Part shown: piece after piece, positions 11,355 to 14,052 of the stretch
Layout of the letters: every line of letters starts with the position of its first letter
Numbering within the stretch: the stretch's first letter is position 1
The notes under the pieces: generated by a model
What the model was told of the DNA's origin: nothing
The model's input: only the letters and a program-made list of their open reading frames with translations
Databases searched by the model: none
DNA from: Bacillota bacterium
GTDB taxonomy: Bacteria; Bacillota; Clostridia; Oscillospirales; Acutalibacteraceae
Assembly (NCBI GenBank): GCA_023458915.1
Contig: JAEWWM010000082.1
Coordinates: forward strand, 1 to 14,052
DNA: 14,052 nt
Direction: 5' to 3'
Position numbers and translations under genes: made by a program

Positions 11355-12088
11355 ATGATACAACATTTTGGTATAAGAATAAAAGAAAAAGACGGCGGTC
11401 TTAAGTTAATCAGAGATAACTACATTTATCAAAAAAATAAAACGAAAAGTTCTTTGCCTTGTTTTAAAAAATTTCAAGGAAAAAGCTGTGACCATAGAGA
11501 TGAAAATTGTAAATTTTACAAAGAAGAATGGATTAATGAATACGAAGGTAAAGTTTTAGAAAATTTTGATCTAAATATGCAATATTTTGCTACTTTAAAT
11601 AAAGAAAAATTTAAAAACGAAACGACCATATTTTTAAAAAACAATTCTAATTTCAAAGATGTAACCGACTTAAGCATCTATAACAGATCGGGTTATTATG
11701 TAATGATTTTAGGTGAATATTGCCAAGTTTATATCGGAACAAGTAAAAATATAAAGAAAAGAATAATGCGACACTGGAACGAAAATAAGTACTTTGATAC
11801 ACTGTTGTTTCCTATGAATGCTGTTGACACGTCAATAATGTCGATAAATAGTTTTGAGCTCTAGACACTACTAGAATTTTTGCAGCTGTGATAGAACCAA
11901 ATTATGATGAACCGGAAAATAGCTACCACAACCAAGTTGCATTCGGTTTTGAAGCACCTTATGACAATGAAGATAAGTACATAAATCAATTTTCAAAAGA
12001 ATTTGTGAGTAATCGAATGAGTGGCGGAAAAATTACAGGTGGTTTATTACAAGCAATACTAATGTCGAAATCCAGAAAAATGGTATAA
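11355..12088 (+). pseudogene. GIY-YIG endonuclease-like gene, frameshifted
   Basis: The first frame gives 169 residues from ATG 11355, with GAGG at 11340-11343. A Cys/His stretch (CFKKFQGKSCDHRDENC, 36-52) could bind metal. The nuclease domain starts SGYYVMILGEYCQVYIGTSK (112-131), where GYY and YIG are the signature strands, and continues IKKRIMRHW. It stops at 11862-11864 just after PMNAVDTSIMSINSF. The next frame (-1) then continues ALDTTRIFAAVIEPNYDEPE ... FVSNRMSGGKITGGLLQAIL to 12088, which reads as the natural C-terminus. One base appears missing near 11853-11858. The protein is probably truncated unless the base is a sequencing error. Homologues I know of are phage or mobile-element nucleases; its role here is unclear. 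The frame open from 11271 overlaps the XRE gene and is not used. Confidence 0.7.
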
Positions 12089-12128
12089 TATTTAAGTATA
12101 TAAATTAATTAAATAATAGAGTTCCACG

Positions 12129-12162
12129 AGAACCTCAAACTTAATCAGTAGGAGGTTCTTTT
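12129..12162 (+). terminator. Hairpin that overlaps the terL ribosome binding site (terminator-like or translational switch)
   Basis: AGAACCTC (12129-12136) and GAGGTTCT (12152-12159) form a perfect 8-bp stem with a 15-base loop, followed by a T-run (12159-12163). The AGGAGG of terL (12150-12155) lies partly within the right arm. The structure could terminate read-through from the XRE/GIY-YIG genes, and could also hide the TerL start when formed in the mRNA. Confidence 0.55.
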
Positions 12163-12163
12163 T

Positions 12164-13819
12164 ATGCAAAATACAGCATTGATAAAACAACTGCTTTACG
12201 ACCTGCGAAAATGCCCAAATATGCAAAATGATTTATATTTACAAAAATGTGAAGCTCTGCGAATTTTGTATAACCGAGAAGATGATATTTCTCACGCCTT
12301 GGGAATTAATCTTGAAATGCGAAAGAAAATAAATGGAATGCTAGCAAACAGTGCTTTGATGACAAATGAAAGAAAACGGTTACTCAAAAAATATTGGCAA
12401 ACATTTTTGTACGCTGCACCCTATGATTTTCACTCTTATTTGCTTTACATGGAAAAAGATCGTGAATCTCAAAAACGATTTTATCAACCGAGATTAAAAG
12501 TTTTGCGTTCTGTTGTTCGGAATTTGCAAGATTTAGCAGACGGAAAACTAAATCTATTAGCACTTTCAATGCCGCCAGGAACAGGCAAATCTACAATTGG
12601 AATTTTCTACATAACATGGCTGATGGGAAAAGAACCGCTAAAACCGAATGTGGCTACAGCGTATGCCGACAAATTAACGCGATCGTTTTTCGATGGAGCT
12701 CTGCAAATCATAAAAGATACTGAATATAAATTTTTGGAAATTTTCCCAGATTCACCGCTTGTTGCAACAAACTCAAAAGATGAAACGATAGATTTAGCAA
12801 AAATAAAAAGATTTAAAACACTTACCTGCCGTTCAATTGACAGTGGATTAACGGGAGCAACCAGATGCGAAGTTTTAGCTTATGCCGATGATATGGTTTC
12901 GGGTTCAGAAGAAGCTCTAAACCGTGAACGAATGGATATTTTATGGACTAAATTTTCAAACGATTTTATGTCACGCATGAAAGAAAATTGCAAAATGCTG
13001 ATAATCGGCACAAGGTGGTCAATTCATGACCCGATCGGAAGATTAGAGCAGAGATATTTTGATGATAAAAAATCAAAATTTGTAAAACTCCCTGCTTTAA
13101 ATATTCATGGATTTTCTAACTTTGAGTATGATTATGGCGTTGGCTTCTCAACGGATTATTTTTTGAATTTAAAAGAAAACATGGATGATATATCTTGGCG
13201 ATCAATTTATATGCAAGAACCTGTTGAGCGTGAAGGTTTGCTTTATGCGGAAGATGAGCTTCAGTATTTTTTCGAGCTCCCCAAAGAAAAACCAGACGCA
13301 GTGATAGCAGTGTGCGACAGTAAAGGCCAAGGAAAAGATTATGTTTGCGCTCCCTGCGGGTATGTTTATGGAAACGCGGTTTATATTCCCGAAGTCGTAT
13401 TTAATAACGGACTTCCTGAAATCACGAAACCTTTAGTTGCAAATATGTGCGTTAATAATAAAGTCAGCCGAATAGATGTTGAATCAAATAACGGCGGAGA
13501 TTATTACGCCAAAGATGTTGACGAGCAAATAAAAGGAAGCGGAGGTCATACTTCCATCCGCACATTTTTTACATCAAGCAACAAAATTACAAAAATCGTA
13601 ACCGAGAGTGATTTTGTAAAAAAGCATTTTATTTTCCTTCATAAATCAAAGCAAAATTTAGAGTATAAGCGTTTTATACAGAATCTTTTAGGATTTACTG
13701 TCACCGGAAAAGCAAAACATGACGATGCACCTGATGCAGTCGCCATGCTTAGTCAACTTACTAAAGATTTATCAAGTTTATCCATTAAAATTCTAGATAG
13801 AAGAAATTTGCCGTTTTAA
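12164..13819 (+). CDS. terL: Phage terminase large subunit
   Basis: A 551-residue packaging motor. The ATPase half has Walker A MPPGTGKST (136-144), Walker B VLAYADD (237-243) and the C-motif region GTRWSIHDP (282-290). The RNase H-like nuclease half has AVCDSKGQGKDY (382-393, Asp385), DVESNNGG (438-445, Glu440) and KHDDAPDAVA (518-527, Asp520/521 and Asp524), supplying the metal-binding acids. All motifs are intact. The N-terminal ~120 residues are helical and longer than in the shortest family members. It translocates DNA into the prohead and cuts it, partnered by the probable TerS. ATG 12164 has AGGAGG at 12150-12155. Instead of a portal gene, a copper-binding-type gene follows after 81 bases, so the packaging partners may be elsewhere or lost. 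Confidence 0.93.
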   Translation: MQNTALIKQLLYDLRKCPNMQNDLYLQKCEALRILYNREDDISHALGINLEMRKKINGMLANSALMTNERKRLLKKYWQTFLYAAPYDFHSYLLYMEKDRESQKRFYQPRLKVLRSVVRNLQDLADGKLNLLALSMPPGTGKSTIGIFYITWLMGKEPLKPNVATAYADKLTRSFFDGALQIIKDTEYKFLEIFPDSPLVATNSKDETIDLAKIKRFKTLTCRSIDSGLTGATRCEVLAYADDMVSGSEEALNRERMDILWTKFSNDFMSRMKENCKMLIIGTRWSIHDPIGRLEQRYFDDKKSKFVKLPALNIHGFSNFEYDYGVGFSTDYFLNLKENMDDISWRSIYMQEPVEREGLLYAEDELQYFFELPKEKPDAVIAVCDSKGQGKDYVCAPCGYVYGNAVYIPEVVFNNGLPEITKPLVANMCVNNKVSRIDVESNNGGDYYAKDVDEQIKGSGGHTSIRTFFTSSNKITKIVTESDFVKKHFIFLHKSKQNLEYKRFIQNLLGFTVTGKAKHDDAPDAVAMLSQLTKDLSSLSIKILDRRNLPF

Positions 13820-13900
13820 CGATTTTTATTTATATGATAAGAGTAAATAAATTAAATAAGGCAACAATAATTACTACAATAAAAAATTGGAGAAATTATT

Positions 13901-14052
13901 ATGGGAATTTTAAACAATGCAACTGATAAGCACCAAAAGTGCATCGATGCTTGTAATAAATGCGCACAAGCATGTATGGAATGTATGAAAATGTGCCTTA
14001 ACGAACCGGATGTAAGTGCAAGAAAAAATTGTATTGCTATGTTAAATGAATG
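13901..14052 (+). CDS. Four-helix-bundle copper-binding protein, Csp/DUF326 type (partial, runs off right edge)
   Basis: The first 50 residues, beginning MGILNNATDKHQKCIDACNK and continuing CAQACMECMKMCLNE ... ARKNCIAMLNE, show regularly spaced cysteines (C14, C18, C21, C25, C28, C32). This is the pattern of the DUF326/Csp proteins, which are four-helix bundles storing copper(I) through many Cys side chains. GGAGA at 13889-13893 precedes the ATG by seven bases. The C-terminal half is beyond the window. It is not a phage morphogenesis gene, so here the prophage ends, carries cargo, or has been deleted. Confidence 0.8.
   Translation, partial: MGILNNATDKHQKCIDACNKCAQACMECMKMCLNEPDVSARKNCIAMLNE

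Noticed and set aside
11845..11864. Programmed -1 frameshift in the GIY-YIG gene
   Set aside because: No X-XXY-YYZ slippery heptamer is present, and slipping at the TTT codon would meet an immediate TGA; a one-base deletion explains the data better.
1..14052. CRISPR arrays, tRNA or rRNA genes, complete insertion sequences
   Set aside because: No regularly spaced repeats, no tRNA-like T-loop/acceptor arrangement, no rRNA motifs and no DDE transposase were seen on either strand.

Overview
The window looks like low-GC Bacillota DNA (Clostridia or Negativicutes are the best fits). It is AT-rich with strong AGGAGG-type ribosome binding sites, and it carries the zinc-ribbon and DUF326-type cysteine-rich proteins common there. 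It is part of a prophage, probably a remodelled or defective one. The organism call is inference from protein style; no rRNA or tRNA gene is present.

Layout. (1) 1-4194, plus strand: a tightly packed phage recombination and replication operon. It contains the C-terminal part of a RecT annealase, a RusA Holliday-junction resolvase, an SSB, a winged-helix replication-initiation protein, a DnaB helicase and two small phage proteins. (2) 4200-6100: a disrupted stretch. An ADP-ribosyltransferase gene lies on the opposite strand with its own promoter. It sits between broken pieces of small phage genes, one at 4213-4463 and another at 5937-6074. (3) 6137-6397: a small zinc-ribbon protein, closed by a clear hairpin terminator. 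(4) 6508-7299: a probable small terminase subunit. (5) 7324-9400, minus strand: an accessory operon read from one strong promoter at 9369-9397. In transcription order it holds a 22-residue hydrophobic peptide, a 54-residue GTG-start protein, a 23-residue cationic peptide, a 126-residue conserved unknown, a small serine recombinase and a 78-residue membrane-anchored protein. Hairpins lie between several of these cistrons. (6) 9600-10759, plus strand: a secreted, membrane-anchored surface protein with a Ser/Thr linker and two cadherin-like beta-sandwich repeats. (7) 10840-12088: an XRE regulator behind an extended -10 promoter and a long inverted repeat, followed by a frameshifted GIY-YIG nuclease gene. 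(8) 12164-13819: the large terminase. (9) 13901 to the right edge: the start of a four-helix-bundle copper-binding protein, where a portal gene would normally be expected.

Reading of the whole. The replication module and TerL look intact. The stretch between TerS and TerL is filled with almost 5 kb of accessory cargo, another cargo gene sits in region (2), and a host-like gene follows TerL. The window therefore looks like a prophage that has collected morons and lost some genes. The less ordinary parts are the ADP-ribosyltransferase with an A-x-E active-site motif, the peptide-rich recombinase operon, and the hairpins placed directly upstream of the TerS and TerL ribosome binding sites. All family assignments come from reading motifs and were not checked against databases.
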